Of a stretch of 64,000 bases of DNA, positions 24,992 to 35,054 are shown piece after piece. The stretch comes from Neobacillus novalis NBRC 102450 (GTDB taxonomy: Bacteria > Bacillota > Bacilli > Bacillales > Cytobacillaceae): positions 1 to 64,000 of the forward strand of contig NZ_BCVP01000017.1 of NCBI RefSeq assembly GCF_001591805.1, in the 5' to 3' direction. A model generated the notes under the pieces. That model made no database searches. It worked only from the letters and a program-made list of their open reading frames with translations, and was not told the DNA's origin. Positions within the stretch are counted from its first letter, which is position 1; each line of letters begins with the position of its first letter. The translations under genes and the position numbers were made by a program.

Positions 24992-27900
24992 ATGCGAAAA
25001 TATAAGAGAGGTATCGCCATTTTTACAATCGCGGTTATGATGTCTTATGTTTTACAAGGTTTCTTTTCCCCATTAACGGCGAATGCAGCGAGTGTCAGCG
25101 GCGACCCAATTTATTTAGATGAAAACCAGCCAATCAATGTGAGAGTGGCTGATTTGCTAAGTAAAATGACTACCGATGAAAAACTTGGACAAATGATTCA
25201 AGCTGAAAAAGCCTCTATTACACCAGCACAAGTGAAACAATATAATATTGGCTCTGTGCTAAGCGGAGGCGGTTCATTTCCAAATGGTAAACAGGCAGAC
25301 AGTTTACCAGATAATTGGAAAAAATTAGTGGATGGCTATCAAGATGCTGCATTAGGGACACGGCTTGGGATACCAATTATTTATGGTGTCGATGCCGTTC
25401 ATGGAAACAACAATGTGATTGGTGCCACTATTTTCCCTCATAATATCGGATTGGGTGCTGCCAATAACGTGGCGTTAACAAAAGAAATTGGCGCTGCATC
25501 TGCCGCTGAAATAAAGGCAACAGGTATCCATTGGGACTTTGCTCCGACAACAGCTACTGCCCAAGATATTAAATGGGGCAGAACTTATGAGGCTTTCTCG
25601 GATAATGCTAATATCTCAGCCCAATTAGGCGCCGCCTATATTAAAGGTTTGCAAGGAGAGAACCCCAGTGCAGATTTAGCAAAGAATAATACGGTTGTAG
25701 CAACAGCTAAACATTTTATCGGGGAAGGATATACAGATAACGGGAAAAACAAAGGAAATATCTCTTCTCTTACAGAGGATGAAATTCTGGCTAAAGAATT
25801 AAATATTTATAAACAAGCTGTTGATGCCGGTGTTCGGACCGTTATGGCATCATATCATAGTATCCAAGGATTAAAGATGCATGCAAATAAACGGCTGCTT
25901 ACGGATGTCTTAAAAGGGGAATTAGGTTTTGATGGTTACGTCATAACGGACTATAATGGCGTAGATCAAATTAGTGTTGACCAGGACGGCAACCCTGTAA
26001 GCGGTTTGAAAAATCAATTGAAAACTGCCGTTAATGCCGGTGTCGATATGTTCATGCAGCCGCAAAACTGGCAGACAGCTCTTGGTCATTTAAAGACATT
26101 GGCTGCCGATGGCGATATCAAAATGGACCGTATTGATGATGCTGTATCAAGAATTCTTAAGGTGAAATTTGAAGCAGGGTTATTTAAAAATCCAAAGACA
26201 GATCCAAGTTTAGCCAAGGAGTTTGGCAGTAAAGAACATAAAAAGATTGCACGTCAAGCTGTAGGAGAATCTCTTGTTCTATTAAAGAACGATGTGGTCA
26301 ATGGTTCACCGATTATGTCTCAATTAAGTAAGATGAATAAGGTTTTTGTTGCTGGTTCGAGTGCCGACGATATTGGTATGCAGTCAGGAGGCTGGACCAT
26401 CAGCTGGCAGGGCAGTGCTGGTAAGACTACACCCGGTACTACTATATTGGATGGTATCAAGGAAAAGGTTGGAGCAGATAAGGTAACCTATAATAAGCAT
26501 GGGCGTGGCGCCGCGGGGCATGATGTCGCGATTGTTGTCATCGGAGAAAATCCTTACGCCGAAAGCAATGGGGATACCAGTGAAATAAAACTATCCTTTG
26601 AACAAGAGCAAACGATTCAAAATATCCGTAATGCAGATCAAGACATTCCGATTGTGGTTATTCTAGTTTCAGGCAGACCTATGATTATCACAGACGAGCT
26701 GAAAGATTGGGCTGGCGTGGTGGCTGCCTGGCTGCCTGGAACAGAAGGCGGCGGTGTTGCAGATATCTTGTTTAATGACAGCAACGATTTCAAAGGGAAA
26801 TTGCCGATTCGCTGGCCATTCTTTATGGAAGCGTATCCATCCTTTTATGGAGAGCAAAGTGAAAACTTCTTATTTAATACGGGATATGGTTTAGTAAAGG
26901 GTGAGCAAACACCTAACCTCCCTGAACCACCTGAAAAACCAACTGTCGAAGGACATGCCATTCCGGGTAAAATTGAGGCAGAGGATTGGTTAACGCAATC
27001 CGGAGTGGATACGGAACAGACTCAAGATGAAGGCGGCGGTCTAAACGTTGGCTGGGCTGATCCGGGAGACTGGATTGACTATCAGGTTAATGTTAACGAG
27101 CCGGGAAGCTACAATATCGATGTTCGCTATGCAGCAAATGAAAAAACAGGCCTAAAATTCATAAATGAAAAGGGCAAAAATATTGGTGAAATGTCAGTTT
27201 CCAGTACTGGGGGCTATCAAAGTTGGAAGACATTCACCATTAAGAATGTTGTATTAGAAAAAGGGAATCAAAAACTTCGTGTCTCATATACGGGTGGGGC
27301 CTTAAACCTTAACTGGTATCAATTTACCAGAACGGGAGATATACCCGCCGATTACAACCCTAATCCAGACCCGCCGGCATTACCGGAAGATGACGTTGCA
27401 GCAGTGGTAAAAGATAATGCTGTAGAAAACTGGGTGACAGTAGCGAGAGATTCACAAAATATGGGGTGGTATTATAACTCTCGCTGGCAAGAGGGAGATC
27501 CTAAACTAGAGAAGCAAGAAAATATTAATATCATGCAGCAAGTGGACGAATCAAGTGTAAATACTTTTCATATTGATCCTACTCAAAAATTTCAATCGAT
27601 TATGGGAATTGGGTCTTCCGTTGATGAGGCTACGATTTACAACATGTCGAAAATGAGTGAGGAGAAGCGCTACGAACTGTTAAAGCAATTGATTGACCCT
27701 GTTGAGGGTGTTGGCATGAGCATGATGAGGCTGACGATGGGAACATCTGACTTTACAGCCCGAGAATTTTATTCTTATGATGATATGCCTGCTGGTAAGA
27801 CAGACGAAAAACTAGAACATTTTTCGATTGAAAAGGACCGCCAGTTTCATATTATTGACACCGTTAAGCAAATGAAAGAAATTAATCCTGCTATCAAGTT

Positions 27901-30900
27901 TTTTGCATCGCCATGGAGTCCACCAGGCTGGATGAAAACATCAGACAGTATGATTAAGGGTTCACTTAAAGAGGGATATGAAGAAATACTGGCTGAATAT
28001 TATTTGAAATATTTCCAGGCCTATCGCGCAGAGGGAATTGAAATTGAAGCGATGACGCTTCAAAACGAACCACTTCTTGAAATTGACTATCCAAGTATGC
28101 ATTTACCATGGAAACAGGCGGTAAAAGTGTCCAAGCATTTAAGAGAAAAGCTTGATGCTAACGGGTTCAAGCATGTGAAACTATGGATGTTTGATCATAA
28201 TCCATCTGATGCACAAGCGTATGCAGCGAATTTTCTAAAAGATGCAGATGGCTATGCAGCGGTTGAAGGTACTGCCTTTCATGATTATGGCGGTGATTTG
28301 TCCGAAATGACAAAACTGCAAAAGCAATTTCCTGACAAGAATGTTTATTTAACTGAACGTTCCGTATGGGGAACTAATGGAGCCGACCGTATTGCCCAGT
28401 ACTTCAGGAACTATGCAAGAAGCTATAACTCTTGGGTTGTCATGCTTGATAGTGATATTAGTACCCATCAATGGGTAGGTACACCAGATCCGACAACCAT
28501 TGTTCAGGATTCCGCTAATCCGGATAACTATTGGCTGACTCCCGAATATTATATCAGCGGGCACTATTCGAAGTTTGTTAAACCGGATTATATCCGTATT
28601 GGAAGTGATTATGGTTCAGCTGATACAGTAACCAATGTCTCCTTCATGAGTCCTGATCAAAAGGAAATCGTAACAGTTGTTACTAATCAAACCAAGCAGG
28701 CTCAAAAGTTCAAGCTGGTTTCTGAGGGTACCCAGTTCATTGCGACTTTACCCGCCAATTCAGTTGCTACTTATCGTTGGGACCGTTTAGATGCACATAA
28801 GGTACCCGGTAAGATGAAAGCAATTGATTATGATCAAGCAGAAGGCAGCTTTACGACAAAAGATGGTTATATCGGAGAAATTAACAAGCAAAGTGAAGTG
28901 ACCAAGTTAGATTACCTTTTAAATGTTAACGAAGCCGGTGACTATTACGTTGACTTTGGGTTTGCCGGGTATAAAGAAAAACCGCAGCTCGATCTTGCTA
29001 TAAATGGTGAATTGGCAGGAACCATAAACCTTCAATCAACGGGCTGGTGGGAAAATTGGGCGAAAAAACGAATTCAGTTACACTTAAACAAGGGAATCCA
29101 ACGTTTAACCATTACCGCTCACGAAACTGATTATAATTTTAACGATATCACGTTTACAAAAATCACGAATGATATTCATACCATTCCAGGCAGGATTCAG
29201 GCAGAGGAATTTACGGATGCCAGCGGTATACTTGTCCAAGATCTTGATAAAGGGTTAAGTGTGGGCTACTTAGATCCGGGCGATTGGCTCGATTATCAGA
29301 TTAATGTCAATGAATCCGGTACCTATAAAGTAACTTATCGTTATGCATCTGGTAATCCCAATCCCAGCTTGGAGTGGATCGTAGATGGTCACTCAATTCA
29401 TACGGCTGCTTTAAACAGCACGGGAGGCTGGGATACCTACAAACTGGCAAATGATGAAATTACCTTGACTGCGGGTAACCATGTATTGAGACTTCAAGTT
29501 CGGGAAGGAATGAACATCGATTGGATTTCAGTAGGGACAACCTTATCACTAGAAAAGTCCACAATCACCGAAGGAGCCGAAGATGGCCATATCGTTGATG
29601 TCTTTGTTGAAAACGATACATTTGTAAACGAATTAGATATAAACGAATGGAAACTCAATGGTCCAAAGGGTACAACCATATCAAAAGTGGAGCGAATAAG
29701 TGATAATCATGTTAAGGTTACCTTATCTGGTAATCGAACGGTTGATTATGATACTGATATAATTGCTAAATTAACTGTTAGTCAAAATCAGTTTGAGGGC
29801 TGGGCTAAATCCGGATCTACAGCAGCTTTCGACATTAGTGAAACGGTCGTATTTAAGGCAATAGATGATATAGAAAGTATTACTGTAGAACCTAAAACAC
29901 AACAAGCCGGTGATGGCGAGCTAACAGTAACGATTTCAGGCGGTACTTTTACAGAGGAAGCTGTTCAACAAATCAGCTTAACAGGTAAAGCTGTTACAAA
30001 TGGAAACATTGTTCTTTCAGAAGTCATCTATAACAGTCCGACCAAAGTAACCATTAAGTATTCTCAGGATGACAGGCCTATTTATGAAGATGTAACCCTG
30101 ACAGTCAATGTTCCTGTGGAAGCTTATGATGATTCAACCAATGGAACCACTCTAAGTGATACATTCATTTTACTGGGAACGACGAATCAGGAAGAAGCGA
30201 CAGCGATTCCAGGTGAAATCAACCTTGAGAAAGATTTTTATAAACTCAGCGGTGTTAGTTTCGCAAATGGTCCAAGCGATACCAGAAAAATCACGGATGT
30301 ACAATCAGGTGATTGGATTGAATATGTAATTGACGTCCCTAAAGATGGTCAATATGTTTTAACACTGGGCGTTGTGACAAATTCCGATGTTGGTGAGGGA
30401 ATTGTTTTTAAGAGTGAAAATGGTGATACATTAGCAGCCTTCACTATTCCGAATATATGGGGGGCATGGTCTGAAGTAAAACAAACTGTATCGTTGCCAT
30501 CAGGAAAGCAGAAAATTAGAGTCTTCGCTGCTAACGGTGGCTTTGAATTAAATAAGATAAAGTTTGAAAAATTACAAGCCCTTCACTCGGATGAAGATGT
30601 TATTAAGGTAGAGGCAGAAGATTACTATAATGCCAGTCAAGCGATCATTCAACCTGGCTCAACACGCACCAATATTGGCTATACGACGGCTAATGGGTGG
30701 ATAGATTACTTGATCAATGTTCCACCAGGAAATTATAAAGTGACCTACCATTACTCAACAACAGAAGGCGGCGTTGGTGCCCGGGCATCAGTGGGCAACA
30801 ACCAGGTTACTACGAATTTAACCAGTACTGGAGACTGGGGAGCATACCAAAATGCGTCTTCCGGAAATACTCTTTACATTCCAAAGGGTGATCAAACAGT

Positions 30901-31318
30901 AAGGATGGAAGTTCTGGTAAATGGATTTAACTTGGATTGGTTTGAATTAGAAATGGTGGATCCAGAAAATCCGGGACCAACCGATCCAGGACCAACCGAT
31001 CCGGGACCAACCGATCCAGGACCAACCGATCCAGGACCAACCGATCCAGGACCAACCGATCCAGGACCAACCGATCCGGGACCAACTGATCCGGGAACAA
31101 CCGATCCAGGAACAACCGATCCAGGAACAACCGATCCAGGAACTAGCCCAGGAACTGACCTGGGGAATGGTACCCAATCAGGTAATGGTCAAGACCATGA
31201 GGACAAGCTTCCTAATACTGCGACATCAATGTTCAACAATATTCTTGCTGGTTTAGTTTTCTTCCTAATTGGAGGATTCCTCTATACCAGAAATAGAAGA
31301 AATACCGCTAATAAATAA
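24992..31318 (+). CDS. Wall-anchored GH3-GH30 bifunctional beta-glucanase with CBM6-like modules
   Basis: This is a 2108-residue surface enzyme. Order: signal peptide (1-33); GH3 N-terminal barrel (about 45-370) with nucleophile Asp320 in VITDYNGV; GH3 C-terminal domain (to about 635); CBM6-like module (654-781); GH30 barrel with its beta-sandwich (about 807-1268), acid/base Glu1026 in TLQNEP and nucleophile Glu1122 in YLTERS; two CBM6-like modules (1270-1391, 1395-1516); two Ig/X2-like repeats (1517-1738); two more CBM6-like modules (1739-1863, 1870-1988); a PTDPG/TTDPG stalk (11 units); sortase signal LPNTA at 2073; membrane helix and RNRR tail. The GH3 part resembles exo-beta-glucosidases, and the GH30 part the beta-1,6-glucanase/glucosylceramidase side. 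Together they should degrade beta-1,6- and beta-1,3-glucan to glucose and short beta-glucosides. Exact linkage is inferred. Confidence 0.9.
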   Translation: MRKYKRGIAIFTIAVMMSYVLQGFFSPLTANAASVSGDPIYLDENQPINVRVADLLSKMTTDEKLGQMIQAEKASITPAQVKQYNIGSVLSGGGSFPNGKQADSLPDNWKKLVDGYQDAALGTRLGIPIIYGVDAVHGNNNVIGATIFPHNIGLGAANNVALTKEIGAASAAEIKATGIHWDFAPTTATAQDIKWGRTYEAFSDNANISAQLGAAYIKGLQGENPSADLAKNNTVVATAKHFIGEGYTDNGKNKGNISSLTEDEILAKELNIYKQAVDAGVRTVMASYHSIQGLKMHANKRLLTDVLKGELGFDGYVITDYNGVDQISVDQDGNPVSGLKNQLKTAVNAGVDMFMQPQNWQTALGHLKTLAADGDIKMDRIDDAVSRILKVKFEAGLFKNPKTDPSLAKEFGSKEHKKIARQAVGESLVLLKNDVVNGSPIMSQLSKMNKVFVAGSSADDIGMQSGGWTISWQGSAGKTTPGTTILDGIKEKVGADKVTYNKHGRGAAGHDVAIVVIGENPYAESNGDTSEIKLSFEQEQTIQNIRNADQDIPIVVILVSGRPMIITDELKDWAGVVAAWLPGTEGGGVADILFNDSNDFKGKLPIRWPFFMEAYPSFYGEQSENFLFNTGYGLVKGEQTPNLPEPPEKPTVEGHAIPGKIEAEDWLTQSGVDTEQTQDEGGGLNVGWADPGDWIDYQVNVNEPGSYNIDVRYAANEKTGLKFINEKGKNIGEMSVSSTGGYQSWKTFTIKNVVLEKGNQKLRVSYTGGALNLNWYQFTRTGDIPADYNPNPDPPALPEDDVAAVVKDNAVENWVTVARDSQNMGWYYNSRWQEGDPKLEKQENINIMQQVDESSVNTFHIDPTQKFQSIMGIGSSVDEATIYNMSKMSEEKRYELLKQLIDPVEGVGMSMMRLTMGTSDFTAREFYSYDDMPAGKTDEKLEHFSIEKDRQFHIIDTVKQMKEINPAIKFFASPWSPPGWMKTSDSMIKGSLKEGYEEILAEYYLKYFQAYRAEGIEIEAMTLQNEPLLEIDYPSMHLPWKQAVKVSKHLREKLDANGFKHVKLWMFDHNPSDAQAYAANFLKDADGYAAVEGTAFHDYGGDLSEMTKLQKQFPDKNVYLTERSVWGTNGADRIAQYFRNYARSYNSWVVMLDSDISTHQWVGTPDPTTIVQDSANPDNYWLTPEYYISGHYSKFVKPDYIRIGSDYGSADTVTNVSFMSPDQKEIVTVVTNQTKQAQKFKLVSEGTQFIATLPANSVATYRWDRLDAHKVPGKMKAIDYDQAEGSFTTKDGYIGEINKQSEVTKLDYLLNVNEAGDYYVDFGFAGYKEKPQLDLAINGELAGTINLQSTGWWENWAKKRIQLHLNKGIQRLTITAHETDYNFNDITFTKITNDIHTIPGRIQAEEFTDASGILVQDLDKGLSVGYLDPGDWLDYQINVNESGTYKVTYRYASGNPNPSLEWIVDGHSIHTAALNSTGGWDTYKLANDEITLTAGNHVLRLQVREGMNIDWISVGTTLSLEKSTITEGAEDGHIVDVFVENDTFVNELDINEWKLNGPKGTTISKVERISDNHVKVTLSGNRTVDYDTDIIAKLTVSQNQFEGWAKSGSTAAFDISETVVFKAIDDIESITVEPKTQQAGDGELTVTISGGTFTEEAVQQISLTGKAVTNGNIVLSEVIYNSPTKVTIKYSQDDRPIYEDVTLTVNVPVEAYDDSTNGTTLSDTFILLGTTNQEEATAIPGEINLEKDFYKLSGVSFANGPSDTRKITDVQSGDWIEYVIDVPKDGQYVLTLGVVTNSDVGEGIVFKSENGDTLAAFTIPNIWGAWSEVKQTVSLPSGKQKIRVFAANGGFELNKIKFEKLQALHSDEDVIKVEAEDYYNASQAIIQPGSTRTNIGYTTANGWIDYLINVPPGNYKVTYHYSTTEGGVGARASVGNNQVTTNLTSTGDWGAYQNASSGNTLYIPKGDQTVRMEVLVNGFNLDWFELEMVDPENPGPTDPGPTDPGPTDPGPTDPGPTDPGPTDPGPTDPGPTDPGTTDPGTTDPGTTDPGTSPGTDLGNGTQSGNGQDHEDKLPNTATSMFNNILAGLVFFLIGGFLYTRNRRNTANK
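30973..31142 (+). repeat. 15-bp tandem repeat encoding the PTDPG wall-spanning stalk
   Basis: Eleven in-frame copies of a 15-bp unit (GGACCAACCGATCCR, later GGAACAACCGATCCA) encode eight PTDPG and three TTDPG units. Proline-rich stalks of this type cross the peptidoglycan in sortase-anchored proteins. Near-identity between units suggests recent expansion by slippage or recombination. Confidence 0.9.
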
Positions 31319-31367
31319 CTGAAAAAACCCAGGTTACAGAGTTTATTCTTGTAATCTGGGTTTTTTA
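31319..31367. terminator. Bidirectional terminator between convergent genes
   Basis: AAAAAACCCAG-TTACA pairs with TGTAA-CTGGGTTTTTT. It serves the GH3-GH30 gene on the plus strand and the response-regulator gene on the minus strand. Confidence 0.9.
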
Positions 31368-32990
31368 TTATTTTGCTATTTTAGTTTTTTTCTGAAATTG
31401 AGATGGAGTAATTCCAGTCCATTTTTTAAACGTGCTGCTAAAATGGCGTTCGTCGTTGTAGCCAATTTTATTAGCAACCTCGTAAACTTTGTAATTCTTG
31501 GTTAGTAGAACTTTGGCTTGTGATATGCGGTATTGGTGTAAATAATCTAAGAAGTTTACACCTAGTTCCTGTTTAAATAATGAACTCAAGTATGCACTAG
31601 ATACAAATACCTCATTTGCAACTGACTCCAGAGATAAATTCCCGTTATATCTCTCTTCAATAATTGTTTGAGCTCTTTGAACTGTACGATGAATAGATTT
31701 CTCTGCCGTTAGTATATCAAAGACATTTTGGAATATTTTTTTTAGAATCGATGACATATCATCAAATGTTCTCATTGATGGCATTTGTTCAATCCAGTTA
31801 ATCAAATCAACTTCCCATTCAATTTTGGTCAGCGTATTTCCTTGAACAAATTTTTGCATCTCGACAATTAATGTAAAAGCCTTTAAGTTGACTTGTTCTT
31901 TATGGTAAAAGGTCTTCTCTTCAAGATAACTCAACCAGCTTTCTAACTTATCTAAGGCAGAATCATACTGTTTATTATACATATGGGAGATTATTTCATC
32001 CTCTAGTATAGCTAGTTCTTTATCATGGAGGATTTGTTTTTCTACTGGGTCATTTTCTTTCTTATGAAAGAAAAAGTTATTTTCTTGGTGGTAATATTGC
32101 TCATCCAGTACGTGCTGTGCCTCCAAATACGATTTATGAATTTCGGTAATCGATTCTTTTGGATCACCAACTCCTATATATATAGGTAGCTTTAAATAAA
32201 TTTGAAAGTTTTCTACCAATTGGTCAAGGAATTTTTTTAGTTTGTTAGGATGATGAGAGTCATTAATATTTCCAACCCATACAAGTGCATTTTGGTCAAA
32301 AATTACTTCTAACTTGTTATTATAATAGGCTGACAATGTTTCTGCAGCAATATTCATACAAGTGAATTTTAATAATTCATAATCGTCAATAATATATTGA
32401 TCTTTTTGTTGTGGTGTAAGCCAGACCATGCCCACGTGGAGAGGTTGATTATTATTTATTTTCATCTTTAGCTTAGGAATTATTTCTACCCTGTTCCCAA
32501 ATTGAGAACCTTCCTGAAAATGAAACCATTTTGTAAGTGTTTCTACTTTATCAAGACAAATACTTTTATCTGTATAGTGTTCTAACAAATTAAGTTGTTC
32601 ATCCATCCACTTTTTTTGCTCTAATTTTTGTTTTGCTTTAAGAACAGCATTTAATATCTCTGTGGGTTGAGCTGGTTTCAGAATGTAATCAAATACATTT
32701 AATAGGATTGAGTGTTTGGCATAATTGAAATCTTCGTATCCTGTTAGAATAATGGCCTCAAATGAAAAGCCATTTTCTTTTGCTAGTTCGATAAATGTTA
32801 AACCACTCATTTTTGGCATCTGAATATCGGTTAAGATAATATCCGGTTTAATAGATTCCATAAGGTTAAGCGCTTCTTCTCCATTGGAAGCCTCTGCACT
32901 AATTTTAATATTATGTACATCCCAATCAATAGTTGAAATAATGCCTTCACGAATTGTTTTTTCATCTTCTACTACCATTAGCTTAAGCAT
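31368..32990 (-). CDS. YesN-type response regulator with AraC DNA-binding domain
   Basis: This 540-residue response regulator has a receiver domain (about 1-120) with the acidic pair DE near residue 9, phospho-acceptor Asp55 (IILTDIQMP) and conserved Lys (ILKPAQP). A long middle region follows, then a C-terminal AraC double helix-turn-helix (about 440-540: LSLESVANEVFVSSAYLSSLFKQELGVNFLDYL and VYEVANKIGYNDERHFSSTFKKWTGITPSQF). It forms a pair with the sensor kinase encoded just upstream on the same strand. It lies divergent to the ABC/GH1/kinase operon, which it probably activates when a glucan oligosaccharide is sensed. Confidence 0.93.
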   Translation of the reverse strand: MLKLMVVEDEKTIREGIISTIDWDVHNIKISAEASNGEEALNLMESIKPDIILTDIQMPKMSGLTFIELAKENGFSFEAIILTGYEDFNYAKHSILLNVFDYILKPAQPTEILNAVLKAKQKLEQKKWMDEQLNLLEHYTDKSICLDKVETLTKWFHFQEGSQFGNRVEIIPKLKMKINNNQPLHVGMVWLTPQQKDQYIIDDYELLKFTCMNIAAETLSAYYNNKLEVIFDQNALVWVGNINDSHHPNKLKKFLDQLVENFQIYLKLPIYIGVGDPKESITEIHKSYLEAQHVLDEQYYHQENNFFFHKKENDPVEKQILHDKELAILEDEIISHMYNKQYDSALDKLESWLSYLEEKTFYHKEQVNLKAFTLIVEMQKFVQGNTLTKIEWEVDLINWIEQMPSMRTFDDMSSILKKIFQNVFDILTAEKSIHRTVQRAQTIIEERYNGNLSLESVANEVFVSSAYLSSLFKQELGVNFLDYLHQYRISQAKVLLTKNYKVYEVANKIGYNDERHFSSTFKKWTGITPSQFQKKTKIAK

Positions 32991-33040
32991 TTCTTCACTC
33001 CCTTTACTAATAATAACTATGAAAATGGAAGTTTGATTAT

Positions 33041-34846
33041 TTATATCTTGTTTATCGATGATAATGGGAGAGTCATTTTAATCTTGGTTCCTAGGCCATA
33101 TTCACTTTCTATCGTCATATTTGCTTGATTTCCAAAAGTGATTTTTAAGCGCTCCATAATATTCAAAAGGGCGTATCCCGGTCGGTTATTAGAACTCAAC
33201 GTGCTTTCCTTCAATTGATTTGATTGTAGATAGGAATTGATTTTTTTTAGTTTGTCAGTTTCAATCCCGCAGCCATTATCTACTACGTTAATCAATAGTT
33301 GATCCTTTTCTTGGAAAATATGAATATATATAAAACCATTGTCTTCAAGTAATTCAATACCGTGAATAAGCGCATTCTCTATCAGTGGTTGAATTAATAG
33401 TTTAGGAATAAGGAAATCCTTTACATCATCACTTGCATTTATTTCATAAGAGAATTTGTTAGTAAATCGCTTCTTTTGAAGTGTTAGATAGTTTTCAACT
33501 AATAGTAATTCATTTTTTATAGGAACAAAATCCTTGCCATCACTTAAACTCAATCGAAAAAACTGGGATAGCGAGTGAATCATGTTAGCTATTGCCGTTT
33601 CATTCTTTTTCTGGGCCATCCAAAAGATGGTATCTAAGGTGTTATATAAAAAATGTGGATGTATTTGAGCTTGTAAAAATTTTAACTCTGCCTCTTTTTG
33701 ACGTAGTTGTGAATGGTAAACATCGTTAATTAACTTCTTTATTTGCTGAACCATTAAATCATAGACGTTTCCAAGTTCACCAACTTCATCCTTTCCATGA
33801 AGGTTCACTTTTTGGTTGAAATCCCCGATTTTTACCATAAGCATCGATTTTGTCAGTTTTTTAAGTGGCTTGGTAATAATGGAGGAGATAAACCATGAAA
33901 TCCACACGCCGACTACAAAACAAAATGCCGTAACAAGAAGTGTCAAAACTTTGATTTTATCTAATTCTTTAAGTAACTCATTTCTAGGTTGAACAAGGAG
34001 AACGTCCCATCCGTATTCCGAGCTAGACTTAGCAAATAATAATTGATCGTTCTTTAGTTCAATCGTTCTATCTGAATATACTTTAAAATAGGGAGTATCA
34101 TCTATAGTTTTGCCTATCCAATTATCATCGGTGGATGTAACTACTTGACTATTTTTATTTACAATAAACAATTGCGCATCATTGTTTAATCCATTTGTAA
34201 ATTTGTTTCTTAATGTCTGTTCACTGATTCCGATAATAATCATCCCTATGTCTTTTAATGTATAAGAATTTTTTATGACTTTGGTTATAATAATTTTGTT
34301 GCGTCGATCACCTTCAAAAACATTCTCTTTTCCTTTTAATAATGTCCAAGAAGGTTTACCTTGTTGTTCAACTGCTAGCTGATAATGCGTAGTTTCTTTG
34401 AATTTATTAAATGGCATCGCACTAGTAATCCCCGTTTGATTAACAGCTAATGGGGGGACTTCTTCATTAAAGCTATATAACACTAACGACTGAATATTTC
34501 GCTGATTAACTAACAAACGAGAAACAAGCTCATTTATTTGTTGGTGTCTGGATATGGAATCTTCCTCCGGTATGGGATTTAGAAATTGTTGTACGCTGGA
34601 CAATAGAAAAAGGTAATTTGTAAAATCAATGGCATCACCTGAAATATAATCCAGCTGGTTACTTATTTGATTGGTAAATTCTAGTTGTGATAGATTAATT
34701 TTTTCTAACACCTGTTTTTTAGCTGTATAGTAGGAATAACCTCCAGTTATTACAATGGTTATAAGTAATAGTGGTATAAACCAAATGAGGATTTTAAATC
34801 GAATTGGCAAGTCAATATAGAGATTTAATAGTTTTTTCCTCTTCAT
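33041..34846 (-). CDS. YesM-type sensor histidine kinase
   Basis: This 601-residue membrane sensor has a first transmembrane helix near residues 18-40 and an extracellular Cache-like sensor region to about 295. A second helix, a HAMP linker (about 320-370), a His_kinase domain with QAQIHPHFLYNTLDTIFW near residue 400, and a C-terminal ATPase domain (NALIHGIE, VDNGCGI) follow. This architecture is typical of YesM/LytS-type kinases paired with AraC-type regulators beside sugar ABC importers. The signal is probably an extracellular saccharide or the loaded binding protein. The gene is divergent from the binding-protein gene with a 208-bp control region between them. Confidence 0.92.
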   Translation of the reverse strand: MKRKKLLNLYIDLPIRFKILIWFIPLLLITIVITGGYSYYTAKKQVLEKINLSQLEFTNQISNQLDYISGDAIDFTNYLFLLSSVQQFLNPIPEEDSISRHQQINELVSRLLVNQRNIQSLVLYSFNEEVPPLAVNQTGITSAMPFNKFKETTHYQLAVEQQGKPSWTLLKGKENVFEGDRRNKIIITKVIKNSYTLKDIGMIIIGISEQTLRNKFTNGLNNDAQLFIVNKNSQVVTSTDDNWIGKTIDDTPYFKVYSDRTIELKNDQLLFAKSSSEYGWDVLLVQPRNELLKELDKIKVLTLLVTAFCFVVGVWISWFISSIITKPLKKLTKSMLMVKIGDFNQKVNLHGKDEVGELGNVYDLMVQQIKKLINDVYHSQLRQKEAELKFLQAQIHPHFLYNTLDTIFWMAQKKNETAIANMIHSLSQFFRLSLSDGKDFVPIKNELLLVENYLTLQKKRFTNKFSYEINASDDVKDFLIPKLLIQPLIENALIHGIELLEDNGFIYIHIFQEKDQLLINVVDNGCGIETDKLKKINSYLQSNQLKESTLSSNNRPGYALLNIMERLKITFGNQANMTIESEYGLGTKIKMTLPLSSINKI

Positions 34847-34960
34847 CTATTTGCCTCAATTCTGTTCAAAGCTACCTGTAGTTTAGCGCTTCCAATCAGG
34901 ACTATTATACTGTATACCCTTGGAATATGGAACCTGCCACCTTGATATAAGTCTTAAAAA

Positions 34961-34974
34961 TGTAAACGTTTTCT
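34961..34974 (+). promoter_or_regulatory. cre (CcpA) site in the divergent control region
   Basis: TGTAAACGTTTTCT matches the cre consensus at all but the last base. It lies between the divergent yesMN-type genes and the ABC operon, 81 nt before the binding-protein start, consistent with glucose repression. Confidence 0.65.
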
Positions 34975-35054
34975 AAAAAATGCCGCATTGTTCTCTTCTT
35001 CCATAAACCATAAACTAAATGTAGTAACAAAATAAATAGAAAAAAGGTGGGGAA

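Noticed and set aside
30973-31142. Regular 15-bp repeat resembling a CRISPR array
   Set aside because: There are no spacers; the units are contiguous and code in frame for the proline-rich stalk.
30927-31177. Open frames on the minus strand rich in DRLV/SWIG repeats
   Set aside because: They are the antisense of the PTDPG tandem repeat in the anchored glucanase and have no ribosome-binding site or own composition.
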